A stretch of DNA of 64,000 bases from Pantoea vagans (GCF_001506165.1 NZ_CP011427.1:1984001-2048000); one strand, 5' to 3'; shown: positions 44,339-54,869, counted from the stretch's first letter. The notes: a model not told the origin generated them from the sequence alone. Numbers and translations are program-made.

Positions 44339-46732
44339 TTATGCGTGTTTGATGTCCGCCAGCACGGCCTGTGCGCCTGCCGCATCCACCGCGACGCCAT
44401 CAATATACAACTGACGCGACTCTCCTGCTGGCAAGGCAATCTGCAGCGTTTTCCACGCAGGCTGATAGTCGCCTTTGCGCTGGAAACTCAAGTGAATCGC
44501 CTCGGCATCACTGCGCATTTCCCAGTTGAGCCACAGCGCATTGCCCTGCTGATAACCCCAGGATTCGCCGTCATCCTCAAACACCAGTCCATCCGACACA
44601 CCTTTGCCTTGTAGTGGATACAGTTGCAAGGTGCGGCGATCATCGGCTTGAGCATCCACATGGCGCAGACGCTGGCTCAGCGGCAGTGCGGCACCTGCAC
44701 GCACCAACATCGGCTGCGTTTCCAGTGGTGCTGGCAGCGTAATCCACTGACCACCGCTGTACCACTGCTGCGTGGCGAAATCGTACCAACCGGTTTGGTT
44801 GTCGGGCAGCCACAAACTGCGTTCGCGCTGGCCTGCTTCAACCACGCTGGCCACTAAAATGTCGCGCCCCAGCATAAACTCATCACACTCGGCAAACGTC
44901 TGCGCATCCTGCTCATGATCGAGGAAGGTCGGACGCAGCATCGGTTCGTCATCTGCGTGCGCTTGCCACAGCAAGGTGTAGAGATATGGCAACAGGCGAT
45001 AACGCAGTTCGATAGCCGCACGGATCGCTGGGGTCACTGACGGATACATCCACGGCTCATTCACCGTGTGATCGTCATTCCATGAGTGGATGGTGAAACG
45101 CGGATGCATCACGCCGTTCTGCACCCAACGCACAAACAATTCGGCATCGGGTTTATCACCGGAGAAGCCACCGACATCGTGACCGACATTGTAGAGGCCA
45201 GACAAGCTCATCCCCAAGCCCATGCGGATGTTATAACGCAGCGAGGTCCAGTTGGTGCGGTTATCACCACTCCAGGTTTGCACATAGCGCTGCATGCCGG
45301 CACAGCCTGAACGAGAAATCAGGAACGGACGTTTCTCCGGCGCAAAGCGCTGTTGCGCTTCCATCGAGGCACGCATCATCAGCAACGGCATCACCGGGCG
45401 AATGTGCTTGATGGCGATTGGCTGACCAAACCCGTGGCAGCGGGCTTCACCGTCCCACACTTCATATTCGTTGTTGTCATTCCAGGTCGAATCGATGCCT
45501 TTCTCCAACAACTGTTTGGTGACATTCTCTTGCCACCAGGCCACCGCCTGCGGATGGGTAAAGTCAAGGTGCGAACCTTCGTCGTCCCAGAACACCGAGC
45601 GCTCTGGCGCATCCTCTTCTGAATCGCGGATAAACAGTCCCTGCGCCGCCACTTCTTCATAGCGCGGGTGATCCTGCAACAGGCAAGGCTTGATATTGGC
45701 GGCGAGGCGCAGACCGGCGTCATGGAACGCCTGACTCATCACTTCCGGCTGCGGCACTTTGTCGTAGTTCCAGTTGAACACATAGCGCTTGTTGTTGATT
45801 GAGGTGTAACCCGATGACAGCTGGAAGGAGTCGCAAGGAATATCATGCTGTTCGCACAGGCGAATGAAGTTCATCAGCTGATTCTGTGCGTCTGGGGCAT
45901 CGGTGTAGTGCATGGTGGAGCCGCTGTAACCCAGGCTCCATTTCGGGCCAAACAGGGTTTTACCGGTCAGGCGTACAAAGGCTTTAGTGACATCCAATAC
46001 TTTGCTGCCAATGAACAGGTAGTAGTCGATATCACCGCTTTCAGCCTGCCAACGGCGAAACGGCTGATGGTAGTTATCCAACTCGTTACCGAGATCGAAC
46101 CAGCTGCTGCTGAGGTTATCGTAATAGAGACCAAAGCTGACATCACTGCGGCGGGTAATGGTGAACGGCACATGCTTGTAGAGCGGATCGGTTGAGGAGG
46201 CGTTATAGCCCATCGCATCCAGGTTGCGCATCTCGTAGCGCTTACCGTTACGTTGCAAATCACCCGCTTTTTCACCCAGTCCGTAGTAGGCGTCATCATT
46301 CATGCGGCGCTGATAGTGCGCCACACCATCGCCATGGGCGTTGATCAGGTAGGCGCTGGTTGGACGGTCGCAGGTCAGCAGTTGCCACGCACCGGCGCTG
46401 TCACGGTACTGCCATTCTAACGCCAGCGGCTGATGGACGATGACACGCAGCACATCCGTGGAGACCACCAGTGTGTCACCTTCTTCTTCCAGCGTGAACC
46501 CTGGCAAAGTAAAGCCCGCCAGACTGTCACGTGAACGCCCTTCCCACGGCACATCGCTCTCCGGCGCAATGCTCCAGGTACGGTCCAGCGCATAGCCGCT
46601 CTGACGTTGAATGGCTACGCGGAACATGCCGGATTCCAGCACATAAAGGTTCAGCGTGTGTTTGCCATCCACGGTTAACGCAACATGGTGTTGATCAGAA
46701 TGTGAGAGTGACCAATTCTTTAACGTTTTCAT
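44339..46732 (-). CDS. Glycoside hydrolase family 31 (alpha-glucosidase/xylosidase type)
   Basis: 797 residues, intracellular (no signal peptide). The GH31 catalytic nucleophile is in STWNDNNEYE (Asp about 418) and the acid/base in SGDNRTNW (Asp about 487); DDAYYGLGEKAG and SLSGLYNVGHDVGGF are other family blocks. GH31 enzymes cleave alpha-glycosides such as alpha-glucosides, alpha-xylosides or sulfoquinovosides. The gene is 15 nt downstream of an ExuT-type transporter gene and beside uxuA-uxuB-uxaC, so the likely substrate is an alpha-linked glycoside containing a hexuronic acid (inference). Specificity cannot be read from sequence alone. Confidence 0.85.
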   Translation of the reverse strand: MKTLKNWSLSHSDQHHVALTVDGKHTLNLYVLESGMFRVAIQRQSGYALDRTWSIAPESDVPWEGRSRDSLAGFTLPGFTLEEEGDTLVVSTDVLRVIVHQPLALEWQYRDSAGAWQLLTCDRPTSAYLINAHGDGVAHYQRRMNDDAYYGLGEKAGDLQRNGKRYEMRNLDAMGYNASSTDPLYKHVPFTITRRSDVSFGLYYDNLSSSWFDLGNELDNYHQPFRRWQAESGDIDYYLFIGSKVLDVTKAFVRLTGKTLFGPKWSLGYSGSTMHYTDAPDAQNQLMNFIRLCEQHDIPCDSFQLSSGYTSINNKRYVFNWNYDKVPQPEVMSQAFHDAGLRLAANIKPCLLQDHPRYEEVAAQGLFIRDSEEDAPERSVFWDDEGSHLDFTHPQAVAWWQENVTKQLLEKGIDSTWNDNNEYEVWDGEARCHGFGQPIAIKHIRPVMPLLMMRASMEAQQRFAPEKRPFLISRSGCAGMQRYVQTWSGDNRTNWTSLRYNIRMGLGMSLSGLYNVGHDVGGFSGDKPDAELFVRWVQNGVMHPRFTIHSWNDDHTVNEPWMYPSVTPAIRAAIELRYRLLPYLYTLLWQAHADDEPMLRPTFLDHEQDAQTFAECDEFMLGRDILVASVVEAGQRERSLWLPDNQTGWYDFATQQWYSGGQWITLPAPLETQPMLVRAGAALPLSQRLRHVDAQADDRRTLQLYPLQGKGVSDGLVFEDDGESWGYQQGNALWLNWEMRSDAEAIHLSFQRKGDYQPAWKTLQIALPAGESRQLYIDGVAVDAAGAQAVLADIKHA

Positions 46733-46747
46733 TGTTACCTACTTTAT

Positions 46748-48049
46748 TCAGGCGCGTTGAGCGCGACGTTCAGCAATAAAAGCAATCAGGAAGACCGCAC
46801 CAATCAGGTCAAAGAAGCCCATAGCGACAAATAAGGGGTTGAAACCAATTTTGTCGGCAGTGACGCCAATGATCAGCGAGAACAGGAAACTGGAGATCCA
46901 CGCGAAAGAGCCGCGCATACCGTTGACTGTCGCCATCTGGCCTTTATCAAATTTCTCCACCACCAGCGCACTTAACATGCAGGAAATGATCTGGTGACCA
47001 AAGCCGCCAATAGAGATGAGCGCGATGGCCACATACGGATTCTTGGTCATCGCCACCAGCGCCAGCGACAACATCAGGAAAGCGCCGGTAACCGAACTGG
47101 CCACCACCGAGTTCACCTGTTTGAAGCCAAACAGTTTGGTATAAACACGCGTCAGATAACCGCTGGCCACGCTGCCTAAGTCAGCAGCCAGGAACGGTAA
47201 CCATGCGAACATAGCGATTTGTTTCAGGTCCATGCCGAGTTCTTTCGCCAGATAAAGCGGCACCCAAAAACTCAATACGCCCCACGCGGGTTCGGCCATA
47301 AAGGCGGGAATGGCGATGCCATAAAAGCGCTTATTTTTCGACACGCTTTTTAAGGCCTGAAAGAATGGCAGTTTGACGGCCGCCGGTTCGTTATCCTGAC
47401 GAATAAACTCCAGTTCCGACGAGGTAAGATTTGGATGACGTTCCGGATCGCGATAGAACAGTGCCCACAGCACCACCCACGCCAGTGCCAGACAGCCGGT
47501 AAACAGGAATGCGCCCTGCCAGCCAAATGAGGCATGTGCGAAATAAATAATCGGCGGTGCCAGCATGGCTCCAATCGAAAAACCGACACCGGCCCAGCCA
47601 GCCGCGACCGGACGCTCTTTTTTCGGGAACCATTCACCCAGCACTTTGGCGTTGGCTGGGGTTGCAGCTGCTTCTGCGCCGCCCATCACAAAACGCAGGA
47701 TAGCAAGATGCACCCAGCTCCCCGCGCCTGCATGGAACAGGCAAGCTACCGCCCAGATTGAGGCACAAATCATAAAGCCGACTTTCAGACCGATAACGTC
47801 GATCAACCAGCCGCAAAGGGGTTGGAAGAAGGTATACGCCAGCTGAAATGCTCCAACGATCCATGAATATTGTTCGGTCGTAATACCCAGGCTGGTTTTC
47901 AGCTCAGGGGCCAAAATGCCTAATGAGTTACGCGTGATGTAGTTGACGGTGACGCCCGCTAAGAACAACACCAATACCCACCAGCGCAAATGACGGAAGG
48001 TGCGTTTGCTGCTTGCTGCAGCGATCCCTGGATTCAAACTGCGGTTCAT
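46748..48049 (-). CDS. Hexuronate MFS transporter (ExuT-like, ACS family)
   Basis: 433 residues with twelve predicted helices. NYITRNSLGILAPELKTSLGITTEQYSWIV (about residues 37-66, two family blocks) and RFVMGGAEAAATPANAKVLGEWFPKKER fit the anion:cation symporter family of hexuronate/hexonate transporters. ATG 48049 has GGAG six nt upstream; the in-frame ATG at 48061 is part of that site. Co-transcribed with the GH31 gene and divergent from uxuA, so it probably imports glucuronate or a glucuronoside as substrate for the enzymes. Confidence 0.88.
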   Translation of the reverse strand: MNRSLNPGIAAASSKRTFRHLRWWVLVLFLAGVTVNYITRNSLGILAPELKTSLGITTEQYSWIVGAFQLAYTFFQPLCGWLIDVIGLKVGFMICASIWAVACLFHAGAGSWVHLAILRFVMGGAEAAATPANAKVLGEWFPKKERPVAAGWAGVGFSIGAMLAPPIIYFAHASFGWQGAFLFTGCLALAWVVLWALFYRDPERHPNLTSSELEFIRQDNEPAAVKLPFFQALKSVSKNKRFYGIAIPAFMAEPAWGVLSFWVPLYLAKELGMDLKQIAMFAWLPFLAADLGSVASGYLTRVYTKLFGFKQVNSVVASSVTGAFLMLSLALVAMTKNPYVAIALISIGGFGHQIISCMLSALVVEKFDKGQMATVNGMRGSFAWISSFLFSLIIGVTADKIGFNPLFVAMGFFDLIGAVFLIAFIAERRAQRA

Positions 48050-48258
48050 CTGGTTCTCCATTCTTTATTAACATCATGAGCTTACAAGTTCTGCTGTTGA
48101 TGCACGGGCTACCGATAAACCGGAAATATCGTTGGCTGCCGCCCAGAATTTGTCGCTTGTTGTTGAGGAGCGACTTCAGTGAGTCATCTCTAACCATCCG
48201 CCAGGAGTGAAACACAGATGTTTGAAGTGGTCGCCACTCAGATGCCGCATTTGTGATC

Positions 48259-48268
48259 TGGTTAACCA
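48259..48268. promoter_or_regulatory. UxuR/ExuR-like operator 1
   Basis: TGGTTAACCA is a perfect 10-bp palindrome and matches the core of the known hexuronate operators (ttGGTnnACCaa). It is 25 nt upstream of a TTGACA element. Confidence 0.6.
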
Positions 48269-48364
48269 AAATTAGCAGTGAGGTTGACATCAAGCGCTAA
48301 AGAGTCGAATTTTAGCCCCTGAGAGCGCATTTTCTGGTTTTTAACAGTGCGCTAACCGATAAAT

Positions 48365-48374
48365 AGGTCAACCA
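48365..48374. promoter_or_regulatory. UxuR/ExuR-like operator 2
   Basis: AGGTCAACCA, continuing AAT, fits GGTnnACC with the AT-rich flank. It lies 53 nt before uxuA, where repressor binding would block transcription. Confidence 0.5.
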
Positions 48375-48426
48375 ATATAAGCATTGTCTTGGGATTTATC
48401 TTCAGGACCCTAACTGAGGTAACAAC

Positions 48427-49605
48427 ATGAAGCAGACCTGGCGCTGGTATGGCCCTAATGACCCCGTTTCTCTCGCCGATGCACGACAAGCTGGCGCAAC
48501 CGGCATCGTCACGGCTCTGCATCACATCCCAAATGGCGTCGTGTGGTCCGTTGAGGAGATCATGCAGCGCAAAGCTCTCGTGGAAGCAGCAGGACTGGTG
48601 TGGTCGGTGGTGGAGAGCGTGCCGATTCATGAAGAAATTAAAACCGGCAGCGGTGAGTATCAGAAGTGGATCAGCAACTATCAGCAGTCACTGCGGAATC
48701 TGGCGCAATGCGGCATTAAAACCGTGTGCTACAACTTTATGCCCATCCTCGACTGGACGCGCACCGATCTCGAATATCTGTTACCGGACGGCGCTAAAGC
48801 ACTGCGTTTCGATCAAATCGAGTTTGCGGTGTTTGAACTGCACATCCTACAGCGCACTGGCGCAGAAAAAGATTATACCGCCACCGAAATTGCTCAAGCG
48901 GCCGACCGCTTCGCCACCATGAGTGATGAACATAAAACCCGCCTGACGCGCAATATCATTGCCGGATTGCCGGGTGCTGAAGAGGGTTACACGCTGGATC
49001 AGTTCCGTGCGCAACTGGCCCGCTATGACGGTATTGATAAAACAAAGTTACGCGAAAACTTCGCCACATTCTTACGCGCTATCATTCCTGTGGCAGAAGA
49101 AGCGGGCATTCGCATGGCGGTGCACCCGGACGATCCACCGCGTGCCATTCTCGGTCTGCCCCGCATTGTTTCCAACGCCGACGATCTGCAGTGGATGATG
49201 GATACCGTGCCGAGTGCTGCCAACGGCTTCACCATGTGTACCGGTTCTTATGGCGTGCTGCCAGAAAACGATCTGGCAGGTATGGTGAAACGCTTTGGTC
49301 CGCGCATTTATTTCGCCCATTTGCGGTCAACCAAACGTGAAGAGAATCCCAATACCTTCCATGAGGCGGCACATTTGGGCGGCGACGTGGATATGTTCGC
49401 GGTAATCAAAGCAATTGCCGAAGAAGAACACCGCCGCAAACTGGCCGGGGAGGAAGATTTAATTCCGATGCGCCCAGACCACGGCCATCAGATGCTGGAC
49501 GATCTGCACAAAAAAACCAATCCAGGCTATTCCGCGATTGGTCGCCTGAAAGGTTTGGCAGAGATTCGTGGCGTAGAGTTGGCGATTCATCGCGCCTATT
49601 TCTAA
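48427..49605 (+). CDS. uxuA: Mannonate dehydratase
   Basis: 392 residues, UxuA length (394 in E. coli). The N-terminus [34 protein letters not shown] (two consecutive family blocks) and motifs [18 protein letters not shown] and [12 protein letters not shown] are diagnostic. It dehydrates D-mannonate to 2-keto-3-deoxygluconate with Fe2+/Mn2+. A GAGG ribosome site precedes the ATG. It is the first gene of the uxu operon, followed by a REP pair and uxuB. Confidence 0.96.
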   Translation: MKQTWRWYGPNDPVSLADARQAGATGIVTALHHIPNGVVWSVEEIMQRKALVEAAGLVWSVVESVPIHEEIKTGSGEYQKWISNYQQSLRNLAQCGIKTVCYNFMPILDWTRTDLEYLLPDGAKALRFDQIEFAVFELHILQRTGAEKDYTATEIAQAADRFATMSDEHKTRLTRNIIAGLPGAEEGYTLDQFRAQLARYDGIDKTKLRENFATFLRAIIPVAEEAGIRMAVHPDDPPRAILGLPRIVSNADDLQWMMDTVPSAANGFTMCTGSYGVLPENDLAGMVKRFGPRIYFAHLRSTKREENPNTFHEAAHLGGDVDMFAVIKAIAEEEHRRKLAGEEDLIPMRPDHGHQMLDDLHKKTNPGYSAIGRLKGLAEIRGVELAIHRAYF

Positions 49606-49622
49606 CGGTTGAGCACCCTGGT

Positions 49623-49690
49623 GGTCACCATAAATAGTGACCCTACAAAAAATGGATGTGGTTTTCGTAGGGTGCGCATTTATGCCCACC
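49623..49690. repeat. REP pair inside the uxu operon
   Basis: Unit 1 (49623-49646): GGTCACCAT...AGTGACC then CTAC. Unit 2 (49667-49690): GTAG then GGTGCGCAT/ATGCCCACC. Heads face inward. It occupies most of the uxuA-uxuB gap, where the mRNA hairpins could stabilise the uxuA message. Confidence 0.75.
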
Positions 49691-49709
49691 AGGTCAAAGC
49701 GGAGTTTAA

Positions 49710-51191
49710 ATGGAACACAACCTTGCCAGCGGCGATTTGAACGTCGCCCGCCCTGCCTGGAATCATCAACGGCTGGTGCCACGGATAGTGCATATTGGCT
49801 GCGGCGCATTTCATCGCGCCCATCAGGCGCTTTATCTGCATCACTTACTCGCCACCAGCGACTGTGACTGGGGGATTTGTGAGGTCAACCTGATGTCAGC
49901 GAGCGGCAAACTGCTGGTGGAACAATTACGCCAACAAGATTTGCTCTATAGCGTGACGGAAAAAGGGGCTGAGCAAAATGACGTTCATATCATTGCGGCC
50001 ATTAAAGAAGCGCTGCACCCGGCATTGGATGGCCATGCGGCAATTATCGAAGCACTGGCTCGCCCCGAAACGGCTATCGTCTCTTTGACTGTCACCGAAA
50101 AAGGTTACTGCACTCAAGGTGCCAATGGCGCACTGGATGCCGACCATCCCCTGATTCAGCACGATGTGGCGCATCCTGACACGCCAAAATCCGCCATTGG
50201 CTTTATTGTTGAAGCACTCCGCTTGCGCCACGAACGCGGACTTAAGCCTTTTAGCGTGCTCTCCTGCGACAACCTGCGCGACAACGGTCATGTTGCCCGT
50301 GCGGCTGTGGTTGGGCTGGCTCAACTGCGCGATCCATCGCTGGCACAATGGATTGCCGCCAACGTCACTTTCCCCAGCTGCATGGTTGACCGCATTGTTC
50401 CCGCGGTGACGGAGGAGACCCAGCAAGAAATTAGCGCACTGCTGGGCGTTAACGATCCTTGCGGCGTGGCCTGTGAGCCGTTCCGCCAATGGGTGATTGA
50501 AGACAACTTTGTCAACGGGCGTCCTGACTGGGATCGTGTTGGGGCGCAATTTGTCACTGACGTTGCCCCCTTTGAAATGATGAAGTTGCGTATGCTCAAC
50601 GGCAGCCATTCGTTTCTTGCCTATCTCGGGTATCTGGGACGCTGCGACACCATTGCCGATACCATGCAGCTACCTGAGTATCGCCAGGCGGCAATCAACC
50701 TGATGATGCACGAGCAGGTGCCTACGCTGTCGATGCCAGAAGGCATTGATTTGCAGGCGTATGCGGACCAACTGATCGCGCGTTTTAGTAACCCGGCGTT
50801 ACGCCACCGCACGCAACAGATCGCCATGGACGGGAGCCAAAAGCTACCACAGCGCTGGCTGGATTCTGTGCGTCATCACCTGCTTCACGGTAGCGATTAT
50901 CGCCATCTGGCGCTGGGGATTGCCGGATGGATGCGCTATGTGTTGGGTCAGGATGAGCGCGGTGAAGCCTATAATGTGGTTGACCCATTATCCAGCACGC
51001 TACAGCAAGTCAATCAGCACTACCCCGAGGGCGATGCACGCGTCACTGCCCTGCTCGCGGTAAAAACCCTCTTTGGTGATGACCTGCCCGCTAATACTGG
51101 CTTTGTCGCCACCTTACAACAGAGTTACGCGCAGCTGTGCCAACGTGGTGCCCGCGCTGCCGTTGCATCCCCTAATCAGGAGCCAAAATGA
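49710..51191 (+). CDS. uxuB: D-mannonate oxidoreductase (fructuronate reductase)
   Basis: 493 residues, a long-chain mannitol dehydrogenase family enzyme (UxuB 486 in E. coli). The Rossmann motif [14 protein letters not shown] is near residue 25, and the catalytic block [16 protein letters not shown] with the conserved lysine is at about 293. It reduces D-fructuronate to D-mannonate with NADH. GGAG lies before the ATG, and the 3' end overlaps uxaC by 4 nt. Confidence 0.93.
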   Translation: MEHNLASGDLNVARPAWNHQRLVPRIVHIGCGAFHRAHQALYLHHLLATSDCDWGICEVNLMSASGKLLVEQLRQQDLLYSVTEKGAEQNDVHIIAAIKEALHPALDGHAAIIEALARPETAIVSLTVTEKGYCTQGANGALDADHPLIQHDVAHPDTPKSAIGFIVEALRLRHERGLKPFSVLSCDNLRDNGHVARAAVVGLAQLRDPSLAQWIAANVTFPSCMVDRIVPAVTEETQQEISALLGVNDPCGVACEPFRQWVIEDNFVNGRPDWDRVGAQFVTDVAPFEMMKLRMLNGSHSFLAYLGYLGRCDTIADTMQLPEYRQAAINLMMHEQVPTLSMPEGIDLQAYADQLIARFSNPALRHRTQQIAMDGSQKLPQRWLDSVRHHLLHGSDYRHLALGIAGWMRYVLGQDERGEAYNVVDPLSSTLQQVNQHYPEGDARVTALLAVKTLFGDDLPANTGFVATLQQSYAQLCQRGARAAVASPNQEPK

Positions 51192-52606
51192 AGCGCTTTA
51201 TGGATGATGATTTTCTGTTGCAGAGCGACATCGCCCGTCGCCTGTACCATGACTACGCAGCAGAGATGCCAATCTACGATTATCACTGCCATCTCAACCC
51301 ACAAGAGATCGCCGAAGATCGCCAGTTCGCCAACCTCGGCCAGATTTGGCTGGAGGGCGACCACTACAAATGGCGTGCGCTGCGTGCCGCAGGCGTGGAT
51401 GAGTCATTGATCACCGGTAAAACCACCAGCGATTATGACAAGTATCTTGCCTGGGCCCACACCGTACCCAAAACCTTGGGCAACCCGCTTTATCACTGGA
51501 CGCATCTTGAGCTTCGTCGCCCGTTTGGCATCACCGATACGCTGTTCGGGCCGGATACGGCACAGCGCGTGTGGGACGAATGTGCAGAGAAACTGGCAAC
51601 ACCGACGTTTTCTGCACGTGGCATTATGCAGCAGATGAAAGTGCGCATGGTGGGAACCACGGACGATCCGGTGGATTCCTTGCAGTACCACCGTCAGATT
51701 GCTGAAGACAGCAGCTTTGATATTGATGTGGCACCCAGTTGGCGCCCGGACAAAGTGTTCAAGATTGAGCTGGCGGGTTTTGTCGAGTATCTGGGCCGCC
51801 TGGAAGCCGCCGCGGATGTGGCAATCACCAGTTTTGATACGCTGCGTCAGGCGCTATTGCGTCGTCTCGATCACTTCTCGGCACACGGCTGTCGCGCATC
51901 AGACCATGGCATAGAGATTCTGCGCTTTGCACCGGTTCCCGACGATAGCGTGCTGGACCAGATTCTGGCGAAACGTCGCAATGGCGATGCGCTAAGCGAG
52001 CTGGAAATTGCACAGTTCAGCAGTGCAGTGTTGGTGTGGCTGGGCGCCGAATATGCACGACGCGATTGGGTGATGCAGTTGCATATCGGGGCGATTCGCA
52101 ATAACAGCACCCGTCTGTTCCGCTTACTGGGCGCTGACAGCGGTTTCGATTCCATCGGCGATAACAATATCGCCCTGCCGCTGTCACGCCTGCTTGATGC
52201 GATGGATCTCAACGACCAACTGCCTAAAACGATTCTGTACTGCCTCAATCCACGTGATAACGAAGTGCTGGCCACCATGGCCGGTAATTTCCAGGGCACA
52301 GGCATTGCCGGGAAAGTGCAGTTTGGTTCCGGTTGGTGGTTCAACGACCAGCGCGATGGCATGTTGCGCCAGTTAGAGCAGCTGTCACAGATTGGTTTGC
52401 TTAGCCAGTTTGTCGGTATGCTGACCGATTCACGCAGCTTCCTGTCGTATACACGCCATGAATACTTCCGCCGCATTCTGTGTAATTTACTTGGGCAGTG
52501 GGTGCAGGATGGCATTGTGCCACACGATGAAACCGTGCTCGGCAGCATGTTGCAGGACATTTGTTTCAACAATGCGCAGCGCTACTTCACCCTCAATCCA
52601 AGGTGA
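51188..52606 (+). CDS. uxaC: Glucuronate/galacturonate isomerase
   Basis: 472 residues (470 in E. coli). Family hallmarks: [21 protein letters not shown] at the start, [18 protein letters not shown] (His-x-His metal site), and [22 protein letters not shown] ([17 protein letters not shown]) and [17 protein letters not shown]. It converts glucuronate to fructuronate, the first pathway step. It is coupled to uxuB by an ATGA overlap. Confidence 0.95.
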   Translation: MKRFMDDDFLLQSDIARRLYHDYAAEMPIYDYHCHLNPQEIAEDRQFANLGQIWLEGDHYKWRALRAAGVDESLITGKTTSDYDKYLAWAHTVPKTLGNPLYHWTHLELRRPFGITDTLFGPDTAQRVWDECAEKLATPTFSARGIMQQMKVRMVGTTDDPVDSLQYHRQIAEDSSFDIDVAPSWRPDKVFKIELAGFVEYLGRLEAAADVAITSFDTLRQALLRRLDHFSAHGCRASDHGIEILRFAPVPDDSVLDQILAKRRNGDALSELEIAQFSSAVLVWLGAEYARRDWVMQLHIGAIRNNSTRLFRLLGADSGFDSIGDNNIALPLSRLLDAMDLNDQLPKTILYCLNPRDNEVLATMAGNFQGTGIAGKVQFGSGWWFNDQRDGMLRQLEQLSQIGLLSQFVGMLTDSRSFLSYTRHEYFRRILCNLLGQWVQDGIVPHDETVLGSMLQDICFNNAQRYFTLNPR

Positions 52607-52612
52607 AAATCA

Positions 52613-52636
52613 CGCCCTGTGCTATAGTGCAGGGCG
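52613..52636 (+). other. Hairpin between uxaC and uxuR
   Basis: CGCCCTG (52613-52619) and CAGGGCG (52630-52636) form a 7-bp stem with a 10-nt loop containing TATAGT. No T-tract follows. It could be an attenuating hairpin or overlap an internal uxuR promoter. Confidence 0.4.
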
Positions 52637-52691
52637 CGAAGAATGGCCGCCGCTGTCGTGGTAAATTCCTTAATCAGCAGAAAAGAGCTCT

Positions 52692-53474
52692 ATGAAAACA
52701 CAAGCTTCAGCACAGCGCCCTTATCAGGAAGTCGGGGAAATGCTGCGTAACATGATTACGCAAAAGCAGTATGTCGTGGGTGAACGACTGCCCCCGGAAC
52801 GTGAACTGGCTGCGCTGCTGGATGTCACTCGCACGCTGGTGCGTGAAGCCCTGATCATGTTGGAGCTGGAAGGTTTAATTGAGGTACGTCGTGGTGCAGG
52901 CATTTATGTGGTAAACGACAGCCCGGCACCCCGCCCCGGTGTGCAAACTACCTGCAATGATGCAGGTCCGTTTGAAATGCTGCAGGCGCGTCAGTTGCTG
53001 GAGAGTAATATTGCCGAGTTCGCCGCCTTGCAGGCCACGCGTGAAGACATTATTAAAATGCGTCAGGCGCTGGAGCTGGAAGAGAAAGAGCTGGCATCGG
53101 GCGCGGTGAATGAGAGCGAGAACGGCGACCGCAACTTCCATTTAGCCATTGCCGAGGCGACTCACAACAGTATGTTGGTGGAGCTGTTTAAACAATCCTG
53201 GCAGTGGCGTGAAGACAATGTGATGTGGAGCCAGCTGCATCGGCATCTGGTGAACACCCACTATCGTAAAGAGTGGCTTGATGATCACAAAAAGATCCTC
53301 GCCACGCTAATTAAGAAAGACGCGCGCGCAGCCAAACAGGCGATGTGGCAGCATCTGGAGAATGTGAAACAGCGACTGCTGGAGTTTTCCGATGTCGATG
53401 ACATCTATTTTGATGGCTACCTGTTTGAATCCTGGCCGCTGGACAGCGCCAACGGCCAGGATCGCGTCAGGTAA
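52692..53474 (+). CDS. uxuR: GntR-family hexuronate regulator (UxuR/ExuR type)
   Basis: 260 residues, FadR-type GntR. The N-terminal winged helix is at about 10-75 (YQEVGEMLRNMITQKQYVVGERLPPERELA, then VREALIMLELEGLIEVRRG), followed by an all-helical FCD ligand domain (ESNIAEFAALQATREDI). Length and sequence match UxuR/ExuR (257-258 in E. coli), which repress hexuronate genes until fructuronate or glucuronate binds. It is the last gene of the uxu cluster and probably acts at the operators upstream of uxuA. Confidence 0.9.
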   Translation: MKTQASAQRPYQEVGEMLRNMITQKQYVVGERLPPERELAALLDVTRTLVREALIMLELEGLIEVRRGAGIYVVNDSPAPRPGVQTTCNDAGPFEMLQARQLLESNIAEFAALQATREDIIKMRQALELEEKELASGAVNESENGDRNFHLAIAEATHNSMLVELFKQSWQWREDNVMWSQLHRHLVNTHYRKEWLDDHKKILATLIKKDARAAKQAMWQHLENVKQRLLEFSDVDDIYFDGYLFESWPLDSANGQDRVR

Positions 53475-54662
53475 TTACTGCGGTAAGGACGCTTTCAGAC
53501 GTTGCGCCGCCAGGACCAGGTTGGTTTCTGAGACTGAAGCATAAGAGATGCGCAGCGTTGAAGTATCCGGATTGTCACAATAGAAAAACTCACCCGGCAC
53601 GTACACCACGCCATTGCTTAACGTCGTTTTAAGCCATTCGGTGGTGTTGAACGCTTCTTTGAAAGTTGCCCACAGGAACATCCCCCCCAGCGGACGATAG
53701 AAGTGCAGGCGATCGCCTAACTCCGTTTCCAGCGCCACACAGAGTGCATCACATTTCTGCTTGTAGGCTGCGCGGATCAATTTAATCTGCTCGGGCAGAC
53801 GACCGGTATCCAGATAGTGACGCGTCAGGGATTGCGACAACGCGCTGGTGTGCAAATCCGTCGCCTGCTTCAGATTCACCACCGAAGATTTCAACCAACC
53901 CGGCATGGTGATCCAGCCCACACGTGCGCCCGGCGCAAGAATTTTCGAGAAGGTCGAAGTATAAATCACCTGATCGCTGGCCCCCATCGCTTGCGCATGA
54001 GATTTAAGCGGGCGGAAAGTCTGGCTGGTGAAATTGATTTCGCTATAAGGGTCGTCTTCAAAAATCAGGAAGTCATACTGTTTGGCCAACGCGACCAGCT
54101 GCTGACGACGTGCATCAGATAAGGTCACACCGCTTGGATTGCCAAAGGTCGGTACGATATACACCGCTTTGATGGCGGTCTGTTTTACCAACTCTTCCAG
54201 CTCATCCACAATCATGCCTTCGCCATCAGTTCCTACTGACTTGAACTGTGCTTCGGCCAACTGGAACACCTGCAGGGCGGCGAGGTAAGTAGGACGCTCA
54301 ACCACCACCACATCACCCGGATTGATCAATGCACGGGCGATAATGTCCAGTGACTGCTGTGAACCCGAAGTGATGACCACGTCATCCGGCGTGCAATCAA
54401 TGCCACGGTCAGCGGAAATGCGGCAGATGGCTTCGCGTAACAGCGGATCACCTTCACTCAAGCCATATTGAAAGGCGTTGTGCCCATCCTGGGTTAACGC
54501 ACGATCCATGGCGATCCGCAGACCTTCAGTGTCAAACAGATCGGGGTTCGGGATTCCACCACCCAGTGAAATCACCCCTTCCATTTTGCTGTGTTTTAAT
54601 AAATCACGGATTGCAGATGACTGGATGCGCTGAACGCTATTGGATAATTTTTGCGACGACAT
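53475..54662 (-). CDS. PLP-dependent aminotransferase, fold type I (2-aminoadipate/LysN-like)
   Basis: 395 residues. The Schiff-base lysine is Lys240 in TSTFSKILAPGARVGW; VPTFGNPSGVT and FEDDPYSEINF are the coenzyme- and substrate-binding blocks, and ISYASV with Arg near the end binds the carboxylate. The class resembles alpha-aminoadipate or aromatic/branched-chain aminotransferases without a fused MocR DNA-binding domain. It abuts the uxuR stop convergently (stops adjacent). The amino donor is not deducible. Confidence 0.88.
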   Translation of the reverse strand: MSSQKLSNSVQRIQSSAIRDLLKHSKMEGVISLGGGIPNPDLFDTEGLRIAMDRALTQDGHNAFQYGLSEGDPLLREAICRISADRGIDCTPDDVVITSGSQQSLDIIARALINPGDVVVVERPTYLAALQVFQLAEAQFKSVGTDGEGMIVDELEELVKQTAIKAVYIVPTFGNPSGVTLSDARRQQLVALAKQYDFLIFEDDPYSEINFTSQTFRPLKSHAQAMGASDQVIYTSTFSKILAPGARVGWITMPGWLKSSVVNLKQATDLHTSALSQSLTRHYLDTGRLPEQIKLIRAAYKQKCDALCVALETELGDRLHFYRPLGGMFLWATFKEAFNTTEWLKTTLSNGVVYVPGEFFYCDNPDTSTLRISYASVSETNLVLAAQRLKASLPQ

Positions 54663-54834
54663 AAAACCTTACCTGATTATTTTTTTCTAAGGCTAAATTC
54701 ATAACATAAGTTAGCTAAGCTGATAATCACATTTTCACCCTCTGGCAAAGAGAATGTCGTGAAAGGGAGAATTCAAAGGAATCGGCAATCCTGGAGGGGG
54801 AACAATTCAGCCTAAACGGGTAAAAAACAGGCAG

Positions 54835-54859
54835 CGGGCAGAAAAATAGTTTCTGCCCG
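54835..54859 (-). terminator. Hairpin after the flavin oxidoreductase gene
   Basis: On the minus strand CGGGCAGAAA (54859-54850) pairs with TTTCTGCCCG (54844-54835); loop CTATT. A T6 tract follows after 7 nt. It is 11 nt beyond the stop, so a probable terminator of the 54870-55973 gene. Confidence 0.6.
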
Positions 54860-54869
54860 AAAGGTATTA

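Larger units (their letters stand above)
48050..48426. promoter_or_regulatory. Divergent promoter region of the hexuronate locus
   Basis: A 377-nt gap without genes. It contains two GGTnnACC-type operators (48259-48268 and 48365-48374), a TGTGA half site at 48252-48256 that could be part of a CRP site, and a -35-like TTGACA at 48284-48289. The uxuA ribosome site GAGG is just before 48427. Confidence 0.55.
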
